A DNA stretch of 64,000 bases from Lepidodermella squamata (taxonomy: Eukaryota > Gastrotricha), in the NCBI GenBank assembly GCA_047495785.1, contig JBLDXI010000004.1, positions 620,001-684,000 on the forward strand, in the 5' to 3' direction. The notes under the pieces are model-generated. The model made no database searches. It was not told the origin of the DNA and saw only the letters and a list, made by a program, of their open reading frames with translations. Each line of letters opens with the position of its first letter. The stretch's first letter is position 1. Both the position numbers and the translations under genes were made by a program. Shown piece after piece: positions 23,521 to 33,527 of this stretch.

Positions 23521-24582
23521 TCCATAGAGATGATAGAGTGCTCACTCCCCACCAAAACCATACAACGCTATGGGGGCCATATGGCAGGGGATTAACTCAT
23601 TGTCCTGGAGTACAAAACTGAACTAATTACAAATCAATCGATCGCACAAATCGCTGGCGCCAGCGCTTCGATTATCGGTGGCAGGGTCGGGGTTTGGGTC
23701 ATCGCTAAACTGAGAGACGGCCGATTTTTTTATGCTAAATTTATTCAGGTAGCATTTTTAGAAGTGGACGATAGGCGACCGTAAAGTCAACGTCCCTTTT
23801 CGACCTTTTACCTTTGAAGCGGTCCACACCTGGATCTAAGGTGAAATTGAACGACCTTTTGAAGCCAAGTTATTCATCAGGTGGGGGCGATCATTTTGAC
23901 TCCTGATTTAGATCTGGAACCCCCATATTTTGAACGGTGGAAATTTTCGAATTAAAATCACTCTTAAAAAGAACTTTTTTGACTGTTTTCAGCAGTTTTT
24001 CACTGAGTAAACACTGTTGCGTAATTATTGAAAAAGAGTTTTTTTGCGCAAAGCTTATTTTTGAACATCCAATTTTGATGACTCATGGTCGTTCGCTCGC
24101 ACAAAATTACGATTTTTGGCTTAAAGAATTGCTTTTTAAGGGTGAATTCATTTTGAAAATTTGCAACGGTCAAAATATGGGGGTTCCAGATCTAAATCAG
24201 GTGTCAAAATAATCGCCCCCACCTGATGAATAACTTGGCTTCAAAAGGTCATTCAATTTCATCTTAGATCCAGGTGTGGACTGCTTCAAAGGTAAATGGT
24301 CGAAAAAGGACGTCGACTTCTCGGTCGCCTATCGAGCACTTCTACAAATCCTACCTGGATAAATTTGGTATCGAAAAATCGGCCGTCTCTCAGTTAAGCG
24401 ATGACCCAAACCCCGACCTGGTAACCGATAATCGAAGCGCTGGCGCCAGCGATTTATGTGACCGATCGATTTGTAATTAGTTCAGTTTTGTACTCCAGGA
24501 CAATGAGTTAATCCCCTGCCATATGGCCCCCATAGCGTTGTATGGTTTTGATGGGGAGTGAGCACTCTATCATCTCTATGGA
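23521..24582. mobile_element. 1.06-kb foldback element
   Basis: Arms of about 430 bp (23521-23952 and 24153-24582) are near-perfect inverted copies starting TCCATAGAGATGATAGAG, separated by about 200 bp. Short frames inside have no recognisable product. No clear target duplication was found. Confidence 0.88.
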
Positions 24583-25529
24583 GATTTCTGATTAGCGGTC
24601 TGTGTTTTTGCACCTAATTTATTTGTCTAGTAGCTGCTCAAACTACCCATGGACATTTTCGAGCTAGCGCCATCCAAGCCACTGAATAATGCATGACATA
24701 TCTGAATAGCAGACGAGATTAACGAATAACGAGTGTGTCTTGACACATATTCAAACTCCTCGTTCCGGTGAAAATTATAGCTTCAGATTATAGGTTGCTA
24801 TGCCTAGTCCCTGACGCAATACGCGATATTTTTAATCGACTTCATGTATGCCGCTGCAAAATATGTGTATAACGTCGATAGCTGTTCAGCCCCTCCGAGG
24901 GTTGAACGTAAATTTTTGAACTTGAACTTCCTTGTTGTTGAACTTGAGCTTTTTCACGAAACATTTTTTACAGAATTTTCCTAATCTCATTTCAATTTCA
25001 GCTGAGCTTTCCAACGATATTATGTCACCTGGATGTATGGCTCATAAATAAATAAATAAATAAATAGCACATTAGGATCAGTTTCATTGGTGATATTAAA
25101 AATCATCCAGGTCGGAAAGGTTTTGACGAACTAGGGCCACACTCGTCACATCTGTCTAGCTTGATTAATGTCTTGCCCGGTTTCCTGATTGTTCATAATC
25201 AGGCCTTTCAAAATGTCTCCTATACCATGAAACCTTCATTATGGCAATCATCATAATTAGATATCAGCTATGAATTTCTTGTCACTCTCAAACCTATATT
25301 GGGCTGGAGTCTTAATATATTTTGTTTGAGGTGATTCCATTTGGAAATCGGACTCAACCCTAAATTTAGGGACCCTAGGCTGGGAAAATGTCCCAATAAA
25401 CACCTATAAATTATCTTCGATTGGACTTGTTTAACGATAAATAAGCGTGGCATTGTCGCACTTCTGAGAGGCGCAATAATAACAATTAACCTACTTAAGA
25501 TCAATTTAAACTACAGGCATTCCTCAAGG
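24583..25529. other. Non-coding spacer with (AAAT)n
   Basis: A short (AAAT)n run at about 25045-25065 follows sequence rich in TTGAACTTGAAC. It could be the 3' tail of a truncated retroposon. No gene is seen. Confidence 0.5.
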
Positions 25530-25537
25530 TATTTAAA
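25530..25537 (+). promoter_or_regulatory. TATA-like element of member B
   Basis: TATTTAAA 30 bp before the first ATG. Other members have a TATA-like motif in a comparable place. Confidence 0.4.
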
Positions 25538-25566
25538 CCGAAATATGAGCAACTGATCCTTGAAAA

Positions 25567-25945
25567 ATGTTTTGCATGGTGATGATGAAGATTATGATTT
25601 TGGCTGCCCTGTTCGCCGAAGTTATTGGCAAACCCTCAGCCAGAATTCCTTCCGGTCAATTAGGCGATCGGAGTGTATTTCTGCTCGCTCTCAATCTGAT
25701 GAGCGAATCTCAGCTGGCCGAATTGGAGACTAAGGCTGTAGCAACGTTGGAAAGGCTGACCGCGCGTCAGTGTCGAGTGCTTTGCAAACGATCGGTAATG
25801 TGATGAAAATGTCAAAATTGCTTCTTTAATTTCATTTTCACAGGTCAAAGTAATGAGTTGCCTCGGTGAGAAACCAGCTCATCGGCAACATTTTATGAAA
25901 GCCAACTGTACCAACATTTCAGCGCCGAAGTTTCATCAAGGTTGA
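25567..25945 (+). CDS. Small secreted four-Cys protein, member B
   Basis: Two exons, 25567-25794 and 25844-25945, are joined across a 49-bp GT-AG intron in phase 0. The product has 109 residues. A hydrophobic signal peptide (about residues 1-21) is followed by a helix-like segment ending LATLERLT-type sequence, then Cys in C-x3-C-x8-C-x15-C. The third Cys is followed by Leu, and the last is preceded by F-M-x3. A TATA-like TATTTAAA lies at 25530-25537. Methionines at codons 4, 6 and 7 are alternative starts. Without splicing the frame ends two codons into the intron. Splicing restores both missing cysteines, which strongly supports the model. The protein should be extracellular, with two disulfides inferred. 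Function unknown. Confidence 0.8.
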
Positions 25946-26146
25946 ACGCATATTCCACTGACTCTCTTTTCAAGTATTCACTCCAATATCCAATACAACT
26001 CTCAATTCTTGTAACAGTATTGTGGAAGCTTCATTTCGCGTTATATTTTAATTTTTAATTGTTCAACACTAAAATGAGAGGAGGAACCCATCATTACGTT
26101 CGAAGCTTCACATAAAAAATACAGGAGTAAAAAATACACATAAAAA

Positions 26147-26699
26147 ATGAGTTGGGTTTACGCGCTGAGAGATAAGCCGCAAGACGCTCAGACTTTGTTT
26201 TGGCGGGTGATAGCTAGCGTGGCCAAAGGAACCGGTAGTAGTGATTATCGCGTTGTCATTGAAGATGAAGATGGACGAATATTATCCGATGAGGTGGAAG
26301 TAGCTGAAAGATGGCGGTGGCACTTCATGGGTGTCGTTGCCGGAACCGAAATTCAGGCTAGTGAGCGGGGCGATACAGGAGATGCGAGGGATCAGGTGGG
26401 CTCAGGGCTCCTTGCCCTATAACCAGGAAGGATATAGAAGATGCAATCGCTAAAGAGAAGTTGGGCAAATCGCCATGGCGGGGACGAGATCAGCCTCGAA
26501 ATGCTAGATGCGCTAGGGAACTCTAAAAATGACTGGGTGGAAGCACTTATTAGTCGAATATGGGAGGAAAAAAGGGTTCCGAATGATTTCCTCAATTTGA
26601 TTTTAATACCCATTCCGAAGTAAGGCCATCGTAACAAATGTTCCAATTACAGAGACATCAGTCTAATCAGCATAGTAGCGAAATGCTACGCGCGATTTA
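26147..26699 (+). pseudogene. RTE-like LINE fragment (RT N-terminal region)
   Basis: The translation in shifting frames gives YALRDKPQDAQTLFW, VVIEDEDGR, then EISLEMLDALGNSK, FLNLILIPIPK and ISLISIVAKCYAR. These parallel the same segments of the full LINE at 28387-31497 (YALRDKPQEAQ, VIEDENGR, LNLILIPVPKK, ISLISIVAKCYAR). It is a diverged copy truncated at both ends, broken by at least one frameshift and an internal deletion between the two blocks. It lies 200 bp downstream of member B. Confidence 0.85.
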
Positions 26700-26818
26700 T
26701 ATATTTATTAATTTATTCGTTTCCTCAAGTGAATGTTGCATGTGTATGCAATTCAGCTAGTCAGGCGCCTCACTGAGGAAATTAAGTATTTCTCCAATTT
26801 AGAGTCATCATTGATATA

Positions 26819-27375
26819 CCGTATTTCTCGAAAATATACCGCACCTCGAAAATATCCCTCACCCAGAATACAACCCTACAAAACTTATCGTTTGATCATA
26901 AATATACCGCACCTCGAAATTCTACCCCATGTTATTTAAAAAAATCAGAGCGCAGTATCAATTTACTATGAGAACAAAATAAGCACATCATCAGGCTGTT
27001 GCTTAGCTTGGGCTGGGCATAAGACTGTCAGTAAAAACTCTATTGAGGCATGAAGGGCGAAGCGCTGGATCATTTTGAATGTTATAGTCAATTCTTTACG
27101 ATGGTACTGATTTGATGGCTGATATCGTGTTCCGATCGCTTAGAACTAAAACTAACCGATAAAACATCAATAATTGCGCAAGATATCCTTTTTTCCACCT
27201 TTCAGTCCAATAAAACAAAAGCGCGTTGCTAGCAGTATTTATCATATTTCTGAAAAATTGTCGATGCCTCATAAATATACCGCACCTCGAAAATATCCCC
27301 CACCCCGATTACAACCCTATAAAATTTTTGGTTCATTCACAAATATACCCCGGTGTATATTTTCGAGAAATACGG
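26819..27375. mobile_element. TA-flanked MITE with CCGTATTTCTCG ends
   Basis: The left end CCGTATTTCTCGAAAATATA and its inverted copy at 27375 are each flanked by TA. Internally the phrase ATATACCGCACCTCGAAA recurs. TA duplication points to a Tc1/mariner-pogo type. Non-coding. Confidence 0.8.
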
Positions 27376-27817
27376 TAGTTTTAAAAAACGTTTTATTTCA
27401 AATCGTTTATAAAGCGACGCTTTTCCAAGGAGACACTTCCACTACTTTTCATTAAACTTTCGTAAGTAAGCGGTAAGCTGCAGTTGATAAGCAGAAACAT
27501 TCTTGCATGGCGAAAAGCCTCAAGGTCTCTGGGCCCAAGGTTATCCAATTACCGCCGCGCTGCTCCTCTTGCGGAATAAAATTTTCCCAATATCAGTTGG
27601 AATTCTGACAACAGCCATCACCGGAAAAAACAGGTGTTAGAATCGACCGACCAATGTATTTATTTCAGATTATATCCAGGCTGTTCCATTTGTCCTATAT
27701 TCTATTTGTTTTGCAAACTTTTTAAAACACAAGGGATCAACAATTTAAGAAGAAAATCGTCGCAATAATAACAGCTTCTAAAATGCCACTGTTCAAATTA
27801 AGAGGTCAACTAAGTGC

Positions 27818-28024
27818 ATGTTTACGATGACTGAATTGTTCAGTCGGCAGCTTTGTTTGATTGAAAAGCTGACACTTGGTCTGTCGTGCAAATCTGTCAT
27901 GAGTGAAAATCATGAGTGGATTGAGTCGTTAATAAAAAGAACTCTTGATCAACATGACACGGTTACGGTTCAGGTTACCCAGCTCATCAATCTAATCATT
28001 GTGGATCTGTGTACAGTGTATTAA
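27818..28024 (+). pseudogene. Possible diverged secreted-family relic, member C
   Basis: A 68-residue frame contains SENHEWIESLIKRTLDQ, which resembles the helix segment preceding the first Cys pair in the family (for example a TLDG context in member I). It lacks a convincing signal peptide and the four-Cys pattern. Its place just upstream of member D suggests an old tandem copy. Could equally be chance. Confidence 0.25.
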
Positions 28025-28041
28025 ATTTACTACTTGGCGGC

Positions 28042-28048
28042 TATAAAA
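28042..28048 (+). promoter_or_regulatory. TATA box of broken member D
   Basis: TATAAAA lies 47 bp before the ATG at 28096. The spacing is nearly the same as in member G (TATAAAG to ATG). Confidence 0.5.
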
Positions 28049-28095
28049 CAAGGCAATTTGCTACCAAGGGTCATATCTCAAATTTTCAACTTATA

Positions 28096-28134
28096 ATGAA
28101 GATCCTATACCCCGTTATTTTATTGGTTGCTTGT
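28096..28134 (+). pseudogene. Member D, 5' part: signal peptide cut by LINE
   Basis: The ATG at 28096 opens a hydrophobic signal peptide (MKILYPVILLVAC). It is interrupted after 13 codons by the 3' tail of the minus-strand LINE, which adds a stop at 28144. An 11-bp segment, TGGTTGCTTGT, at 28124-28134 recurs at 32810-32820 on the far side of the LINE in the same reading frame. That is a target-site duplication, so both sides belong to one gene. Confidence 0.75.
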
Positions 28135-28386
28135 AGCATAGCATAGCATAGCATTTTCTTTATTTTATCTTTTCCTTGATCAACAATAACATAATAATAA
28201 CAATTGAGTTCAAGTATAGAAACGAAGAAACAAAAATGAGAAGGAAAAATGATAAAATAAAATTCACTCCGGTGTACCCAATTCGCCGGGCGTGATGTAA
28301 ATTTTGTTCACGCCAAGCGAACCGAGTGTCGGAGGAGGACCGGTAGCAAGCTACCTATCCTGATCGTCAACCGCAAAAACTCATCC

Positions 28387-31300
28387 TTACTCTGATATTT
28401 CAATTTCACCAAAATAACTATGAATTTTTTGTCTCCAAGTAGTTCTATCCTGGGCCAGGGCGTCGGCCTCCTCAAAATTGTTAATCCCTAATTTGTTCAA
28501 ATGTTTTTTGATGCAATCAATCCACCTTAATTTTGGTCGCCCTCGAGGTCTACTCCAAGTATCATCCGGCGGCTGCCAGTACCGCATCTGGCTTGCCAGC
28601 CTTACGGGGTCCATGCGAGCGACGTGCCCGTACCAGCGAAGTTGCCGCCTAGCAATTTTGAATGTAAATTGTTCTGAACCACACATATTTCTGATGACCT
28701 CATTGCGAATCCTGTCCCTAAGTGTTACTCCGCATATCTTACGCAAATAACGCATATAGCCTACATCGAGTCGCCTCGCATCCTCAGAAGTTAACGTCCA
28801 ACTTTCGCTGCCATGCATGATAGTCGCATCCACAACGCCCTTTAAACATTTCATTTTTTCTTTAGTCGGGACAGATCGATTGCCAAAAATATACTTACGC
28901 ATAGCGCCAAACGCTTTGTTGCCTTTTTCTAAACGAGTCCTTACATCAGCCTTACACCTGCCGTCAGACGTGATAACACTTCCCAAATATACGAATTCAT
29001 CAACTTCTTCAATGTACTGCCCGTAGATGGAAAAAGGTAAATGTAAATTGCAGTCATTTTTATTAACTCTCATGAATTTGGTTTTTGGAACATTAATTTT
29101 CAAGCCCAAGTGTCCACACGCCTCAACAAAAATATCTATAATCAATTGCATTTTCTCCGAATCTTGCGATAATAAAGCAGTATCGTCCGCGAATGCTAGT
29201 AACATCAGCCACTCATCGTCAGTTAGGGGGATACCTGTTTTTTCTAATTTAACTCGCTTGCAAACTACATTAAATACTGCTATGAATAACAGGGGCGACA
29301 ATGGGCAGCCTTGTCTCAGTCCCTTGGTCACCCGGAAGGGTTTCGCGCTAACGCCATTTACTCGCACAGTAGCAATGCTATCCCTGTATAATGCCTTAAT
29401 ATTATCTATAAGATCGCGAGAAACTCCTAGGTCTTCGAGCGCTTTCCAAACTTGATCGCGGTCGACAAAATCGTAAGCCTTTTCCAGGTCCATAAAAGTT
29501 ATAAAAATGCTCCTGTTAAATTCAATAATTTTCTCCATTATTTGCCTTAATATGAAGGTGCAGTCACCCGTGCCTTTGTTTTGCATAAAACCATGTTGAA
29601 ATTCTTCCAGTTTTATATTTATTTCATCGCGAAGCCGCTTTTCAAGAATTCGCGCGTAACATTTTGCAACGATACTAATTAGACTTATGCCGCGGTAATT
29701 ATTGCACTTATTTAAATCTCCTTTTTTTGGCACTGGGATCAGAATTAAATTCAGAAAATCATCAGGAACGCGTTTTTCAGCCCATATTTTATTGAAGAGA
29801 AACTCTAGCCATTCAATTTTCGAATTTTGTAGCGCATTAAGCATTTCTAATCTAATTTCATCGAGACCGGGTGATTTTCTTAATTTTTCCTTTGAAATTG
29901 CGAGCTGAATCTCGTCGCGTGTTATCGGTTTCATGAAGCGCGTTTCACATTTACTAGTAAATTCTAAATTTTCATTCAATTTATTTATTTCCTCAGCTAA
30001 TATTTCCACCCCATCTACAATTCCCATAAAATAACGTCTCCATCTGTCTGCTACTTGAATTTTGTCTGATAAACTCCTCCCATTTTCGTCTTCGATTACA
30101 ATTTTATAGTCGTGCTTGCCCGACCCTTTAGTTAGAGAAGCTATTAGATGCCAAAAGAACGACTGTGCTTCCTGAGGCTTATCTCTGAGCGCGTAGAACT
30201 TATTTCCAAGTTCCTTTTTGACTTCGTCCTTAGCCTGTCTTATAACCTTCTTTTCGCTGTTGCGCTCCTCAACGTAATCGTCCCACAGTTTATTCAAATC
30301 TGCGCTAGTAGCAACGCCGAGTTCATCTAACCGTTTCCTTTCCTTCGCGAATAGTTTAAATTTTCGCTTTTTCGCCGCTGCTTTTTTCCTAGTTTTATTG
30401 CCCCACCACCTAGTTCGCTTACCATTTTTCCTAACTCGTTTTTTCCCGCAGATTTTTGCACTTTCCGCCTCCAGCGTCTTCAGTTTTAGCCACACATCCT
30501 CAGCTGAAGTTGTCCTATCTACGTCACTTAATTTCTGGTCCATCACCTGCTTCAATTTATTAGAAAAAGTTGGCTGTTCTAGCCGCTCATGAGCCGTGCG
30601 CCATGCCTCTTCAACTATATCATTTTTGCGGTCCAGTTCGAATCTCATCCGTACACATAATAACAAATGATCAGGGCCCAAACAAGCATCTGCTATCGTT
30701 TCGCAGGCGAAAACGTTTTTTCTTAAGTATTGAGGTAGCAATAAATAGTCAATAAATGATCGTCGAGTTTCTCCAGTGGTTTTGTGGTGCCGAAAGAAAG
30801 TGTAACCACAATTTGGAAAGAAGGTATTTATGAAGCAGTAGCCATTTCGGCTGGCAAAATCGAACCACCGTTCACCTTTTTCGTTACCTGTTTGCGAAGC
30901 GTATTCACCTATCACCTCGCTTTCCTCCACACCCTTAGCTATTTCGCCATTCAAATCACCGCCAATAAGAATAATTTCATCGCTGTCTTTAGATCGCTCA
31001 AGCTCCTCTAGTTTACTCTCTACTTTTGCAATGAAAATATCCAACGCTTCTGTCCCAGATTCCGCAGGCGCATATATGTTCATTATTATAATTTTTTGGT
31101 TGCCAATTTTTAATTTCACAATTTGCAGTCGCTCATCGATCATCTCATCAACGGTAATTAAAATTTCGGGATTCTCCGCTGTAAAAGTTACTACTCCATC
31201 GCGGTTTCTCGCGGCGCTCGCATCGACCCCTGAATGTAAAACGCAAATACCATTCACCGATTTTTTTCCCTTACCTTTTTTGCGAAATTCTTGCCCAATC

Positions 31301-31497
31301 AAAACATCAATTTGGCGGTCTTTCATTTCTTGAGCAGCAGGAGCTGTTTTATCTTTTCCTGTGCTGAAATTTTGAGTACCCCAAGTAAATTCGAAAAATT
31401 CCTTATGATTCAAAGCACGATTTGATTTTCGATGTTTTCTATTTTTTCGCACCCTCTTTTTCTTAGCTAATTGATTTTGTTTCCGACCTGACTGCAA
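28387..31497 (-). CDS. LINE ORF2: AP endonuclease and reverse transcriptase
   Basis: An open frame of about 1036 codons. The N-terminal third is an APE-type endonuclease (TWGTQNFSTG, IGQE with its catalytic Glu, IIMNIYAPAE, GGDLNGE, SFIDYLLLP, GPDHLLL). The usual SDH triad appears as PDH here, a change that may matter for activity. The reverse transcriptase follows, with LRKSPGLDEI, PKKGDLNKCNNYRGISL, MDLEKAYDFVDR, GLRQGCPLSPLLF and the catalytic FADDTALL. The C-terminus has the RTE-type SDGR and GHVARMD motifs. The first codon of the open frame is TTG, and the first ATG falls inside the endonuclease. Initiation may therefore be non-AUG or coupled to ORF1, whose stop is about 140 bases upstream. 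The frame is intact over its whole length, so the insertion is young. Confidence 0.93.
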   Translation of the reverse strand: MQSGRKQNQLAKKKRVRKNRKHRKSNRALNHKEFFEFTWGTQNFSTGKDKTAPAAQEMKDRQIDVLIGQEFRKKGKGKKSVNGICVLHSGVDASAARNRDGVVTFTAENPEILITVDEMIDERLQIVKLKIGNQKIIIMNIYAPAESGTEALDIFIAKVESKLEELERSKDSDEIILIGGDLNGEIAKGVEESEVIGEYASQTGNEKGERWFDFASRNGYCFINTFFPNCGYTFFRHHKTTGETRRSFIDYLLLPQYLRKNVFACETIADACLGPDHLLLCVRMRFELDRKNDIVEEAWRTAHERLEQPTFSNKLKQVMDQKLSDVDRTTSAEDVWLKLKTLEAESAKICGKKRVRKNGKRTRWWGNKTRKKAAAKKRKFKLFAKERKRLDELGVATSADLNKLWDDYVEERNSEKKVIRQAKDEVKKELGNKFYALRDKPQEAQSFFWHLIASLTKGSGKHDYKIVIEDENGRSLSDKIQVADRWRRYFMGIVDGVEILAEEINKLNENLEFTSKCETRFMKPITRDEIQLAISKEKLRKSPGLDEIRLEMLNALQNSKIEWLEFLFNKIWAEKRVPDDFLNLILIPVPKKGDLNKCNNYRGISLISIVAKCYARILEKRLRDEINIKLEEFQHGFMQNKGTGDCTFILRQIMEKIIEFNRSIFITFMDLEKAYDFVDRDQVWKALEDLGVSRDLIDNIKALYRDSIATVRVNGVSAKPFRVTKGLRQGCPLSPLLFIAVFNVVCKRVKLEKTGIPLTDDEWLMLLAFADDTALLSQDSEKMQLIIDIFVEACGHLGLKINVPKTKFMRVNKNDCNLHLPFSIYGQYIEEVDEFVYLGSVITSDGRCKADVRTRLEKGNKAFGAMRKYIFGNRSVPTKEKMKCLKGVVDATIMHGSESWTLTSEDARRLDVGYMRYLRKICGVTLRDRIRNEVIRNMCGSEQFTFKIARRQLRWYGHVARMDPVRLASQMRYWQPPDDTWSRPRGRPKLRWIDCIKKHLNKLGINNFEEADALAQDRTTWRQKIHSYFGEIEISE

Positions 31498-31638
31498 ATT
31501 TAATTTTGAACATTTTTTCTCCTCATTTTGGTCATTATCAACAAAATTATTATCAACAAAATTATTATTAACAAAATTATTTACATCCGTACAATCAACA
31601 ATGTCATACCGATTGTAGTCGCAGTCAGGTCCGTTTCC

Positions 31639-32775
31639 TCAATGCATATGACGCCTGTTCATCCCTTCCAGTATGCCGCTTATCAATGAGATCAGGGCCG
31701 CCTGCTCGTTTCCTTGGCCATGAGGCCGATGACGATGTTGTTGATGTTGGTGCTGGTGCCGGCGTGAGCTTGATCCGTTCATGCGCTGATTGCAATCTCT
31801 TGCGTAATGACCCATGTTGAAACATTTGCGGCATTGCGTTTTCGCCAGATTTATCTTGCACGTGGCGATCAGATGGTCAGTTTCACCGCACTCATAACAA
31901 GCCCGGCTGTTGCCCTTATCTTTGTCTTTGTCTTTGACCTCGTTTTCGCTTTGACCTTCTTCTTTTGACCCAGTTTCCGGGACAACCGGTGGCCCGGTCG
32001 ACATTCGAGTGTTCCGACCCCGGCCCGCCCGGACATTGGATTCTTGCTGCTCTTCGCCCGTTTCCTCCTCGACGTTTTCGCATTTGTTTTCTGGCATCGG
32101 TACAATTTTTTTCTGAAATGATGAGTAACGCAAATGCGGTTCGTTGTTTTTTCGAATTTCGGCTCCGAATCGGGTCAAACCCTGGTTCGGGTGATCGGAT
32201 ATATAATCGTCACAGATTTTCATATATTCGAGCTCGTGTTTGACGCGATAGAAGTCGACTCGATAGCCCCACGATTTCAATTCTCGAATTGCTGCCGTGG
32301 TTTGTTGTTGATCAATGAATCGAACCCGGAGGAGCTTTCCTTCACGTCTGATGTCGACAACTGTGAAGCCGTCGTTTTTCAGCTGTTGTCTGACATGAAG
32401 TATGTCGTCTTCGTTCTTCGTGAAAACAGCCAATACATTTCTTGCGAGCTCCTTCTCTGTCAAGTGAATCCTGGTCTCGAGGGCTCCGATTCTCTTGTCG
32501 AGATCTTCGAAGCGCTCGCCATGGCTGCCCTCCGCTGGTTGTTCGGCACTCAGGCGTCGGTACAGTTTGAGTGCCTCGTCTTGGCTGCTCTTCAACATGT
32601 CTTCCGCCTCGTTCAGTTGACCAAGCAGCCGTAGATGTTTCGCTCGAACTGCTCCAAAGCCATCTCGAAGGCTGTCTCGGTTTACTCCCAAGCTTTCGAG
32701 CTGCTCGTTTGTAGCCAAATCGATTAGCCTGTCGATAAGGTTCAAAGCTTCGTCCGTTTCCAGTAAATACATTTC
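31639..32775 (-). CDS. LINE ORF1: Gag-like RNA-binding protein
   Basis: The frame begins at ATG 32775 (MYLLETDEAL); an upstream GTG extends it by six codons. The product has about 378 residues. A coiled-coil-like acidic and basic N-terminal half (FEDLDKRIGALETRIHLTEKEL) precedes an RRM-like stretch. Two CCHC knuckles follow (CYECGETDHLIATC and CRKCFNMGHYARDC), and the C-terminus is rich in His and Gln. ORF1 proteins of this sort coat LINE RNA. It is encoded immediately upstream of ORF2 in the same sense and appears intact. Confidence 0.85.
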   Translation of the reverse strand, partial: EMYLLETDEALNLIDRLIDLATNEQLESLGVNRDSLRDGFGAVRAKHLRLLGQLNEAEDMLKSSQDEALKLYRRLSAEQPAEGSHGERFEDLDKRIGALETRIHLTEKELARNVLAVFTKNEDDILHVRQQLKNDGFTVVDIRREGKLLRVRFIDQQQTTAAIRELKSWGYRVDFYRVKHELEYMKICDDYISDHPNQGLTRFGAEIRKNNEPHLRYSSFQKKIVPMPENKCENVEEETGEEQQESNVRAGRGRNTRMSTGPPVVPETGSKEEGQSENEVKDKDKDKGNSRACYECGETDHLIATCKINLAKTQCRKCFNMGHYARDCNQRMNGSSSRRHQHQHQQHRHRPHGQGNEQAALISLISGILEGMNRRHMH

Positions 32776-32809
32776 AGTAAAAATCTTAGACACAAATCAA
32801 ATTCGCAGA

Positions 32810-33081
32810 TGGTTGCTTGTCTCGTAGCTATGTCCTCGTGCAGACCCGCAATAGCAAGGAACGGGCGATTCGGCGATACAATTTTCCACGCATTGAAGCA
32901 GTGTTCGAACCACGAAGAGGCTTGGCGATCTGCTCCGTCGCTCATCACGCCGTGCATCGGAAAGATCGAACACTTTCAATGGCCTGACGCTTCCACGGCG
33001 GCGCAGTTTGAACACCAACAGGGGCAGCTCCCTGTCATGTTTCTCCAGAATGAATTCGGCACTGTGAAAGAGCTTAATTGA
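32810..33081 (+). pseudogene. Member D, 3' part beyond the LINE
   Basis: Starting from the duplicated TGGTTGCTTGT, the frame continues the signal peptide. It then gives TIFHALKQCSNHEE, close to IFEALKGISNEQV of member I. Beyond that the original frame loses family resemblance, while the next frame shows LGDLLRR and NTFNGLT, matching the following helix and the LDGLT of member I. The gene thus also carries a frameshift, and its cysteine pairs are degraded. Whether decay preceded or followed the LINE insertion is unclear. Confidence 0.55.
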
Positions 33082-33455
33082 ACACTGGATACCTTTTTCA
33101 TTTCTTTATCGTTACTTAATCTGCAAGTGAGGATCAGCATATCTTTGAATAAACAATTTATTAGCTTTTAAAACACTTCGCTGCACACCATCAGTAGTAA
33201 GAATTATGGGGGATTCGTACCACTGTGTTCGAGAGCTCCAAAACAGGTCAAACAGCCAATAAAATCCAACAATCGAGCAGCCTGCGGAAAGAGGTCTTAC
33301 AGACTGTGTCAGGGAAACATCAAGACTTGTCCAGGCGCTACTCCATGCTACTTTATTGTGAGTGAATCGAACATTGCTATTTGGAATTCAAGGCCTTAAA
33401 TATTAGTGATACAAATCTAAGTCGAACACGCGATCACTTCCTAATTAGCTATCAC

Positions 33456-33527
33456 ATGAGAATCACAATATTGTTCTTAGTCGTTGCGTTGATGCCAGCC
33501 GCCAACCGGCACATCGTTACAGACTGA
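33456..33527 (+). pseudogene. Orphan signal peptide, possible member E
   Basis: A 23-codon frame, MRITILFLVVALMPAANRH and four further codons, has the form of a cleavable signal peptide and then stops. A TATA-like TTAAATATT lies about 50 bp upstream. No downstream family sequence was found. It may be a truncated family copy or chance. Confidence 0.3.

Larger units (their letters stand above)
28135..32809 (-). mobile_element. RTE-like non-LTR retrotransposon (LINE)
   Basis: A nearly full-length 4.7-kb minus-strand LINE. It has ORF1 with zinc knuckles, ORF2 with endonuclease and reverse transcriptase, a 250-bp 3' UTR and a short 3' tail reading TGCTATGCTATGCTA on its sense strand. It is flanked by an 11-bp duplication (TGGTTGCTTGT at 28124-28134 and 32810-32820). 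The clade call rests on the ORF2 C-terminus (YLGSVITSDGR, RRQLRWYGHVARMD), typical of RTE-like elements. The 5' end is very near ORF1, so slight 5' truncation is possible. Confidence 0.9.

Noticed and set aside
24274-24480. A 68-residue frame in the foldback near 24300
   Set aside because: It lies wholly within the right arm of the 1.06-kb foldback and has no recognisable product.
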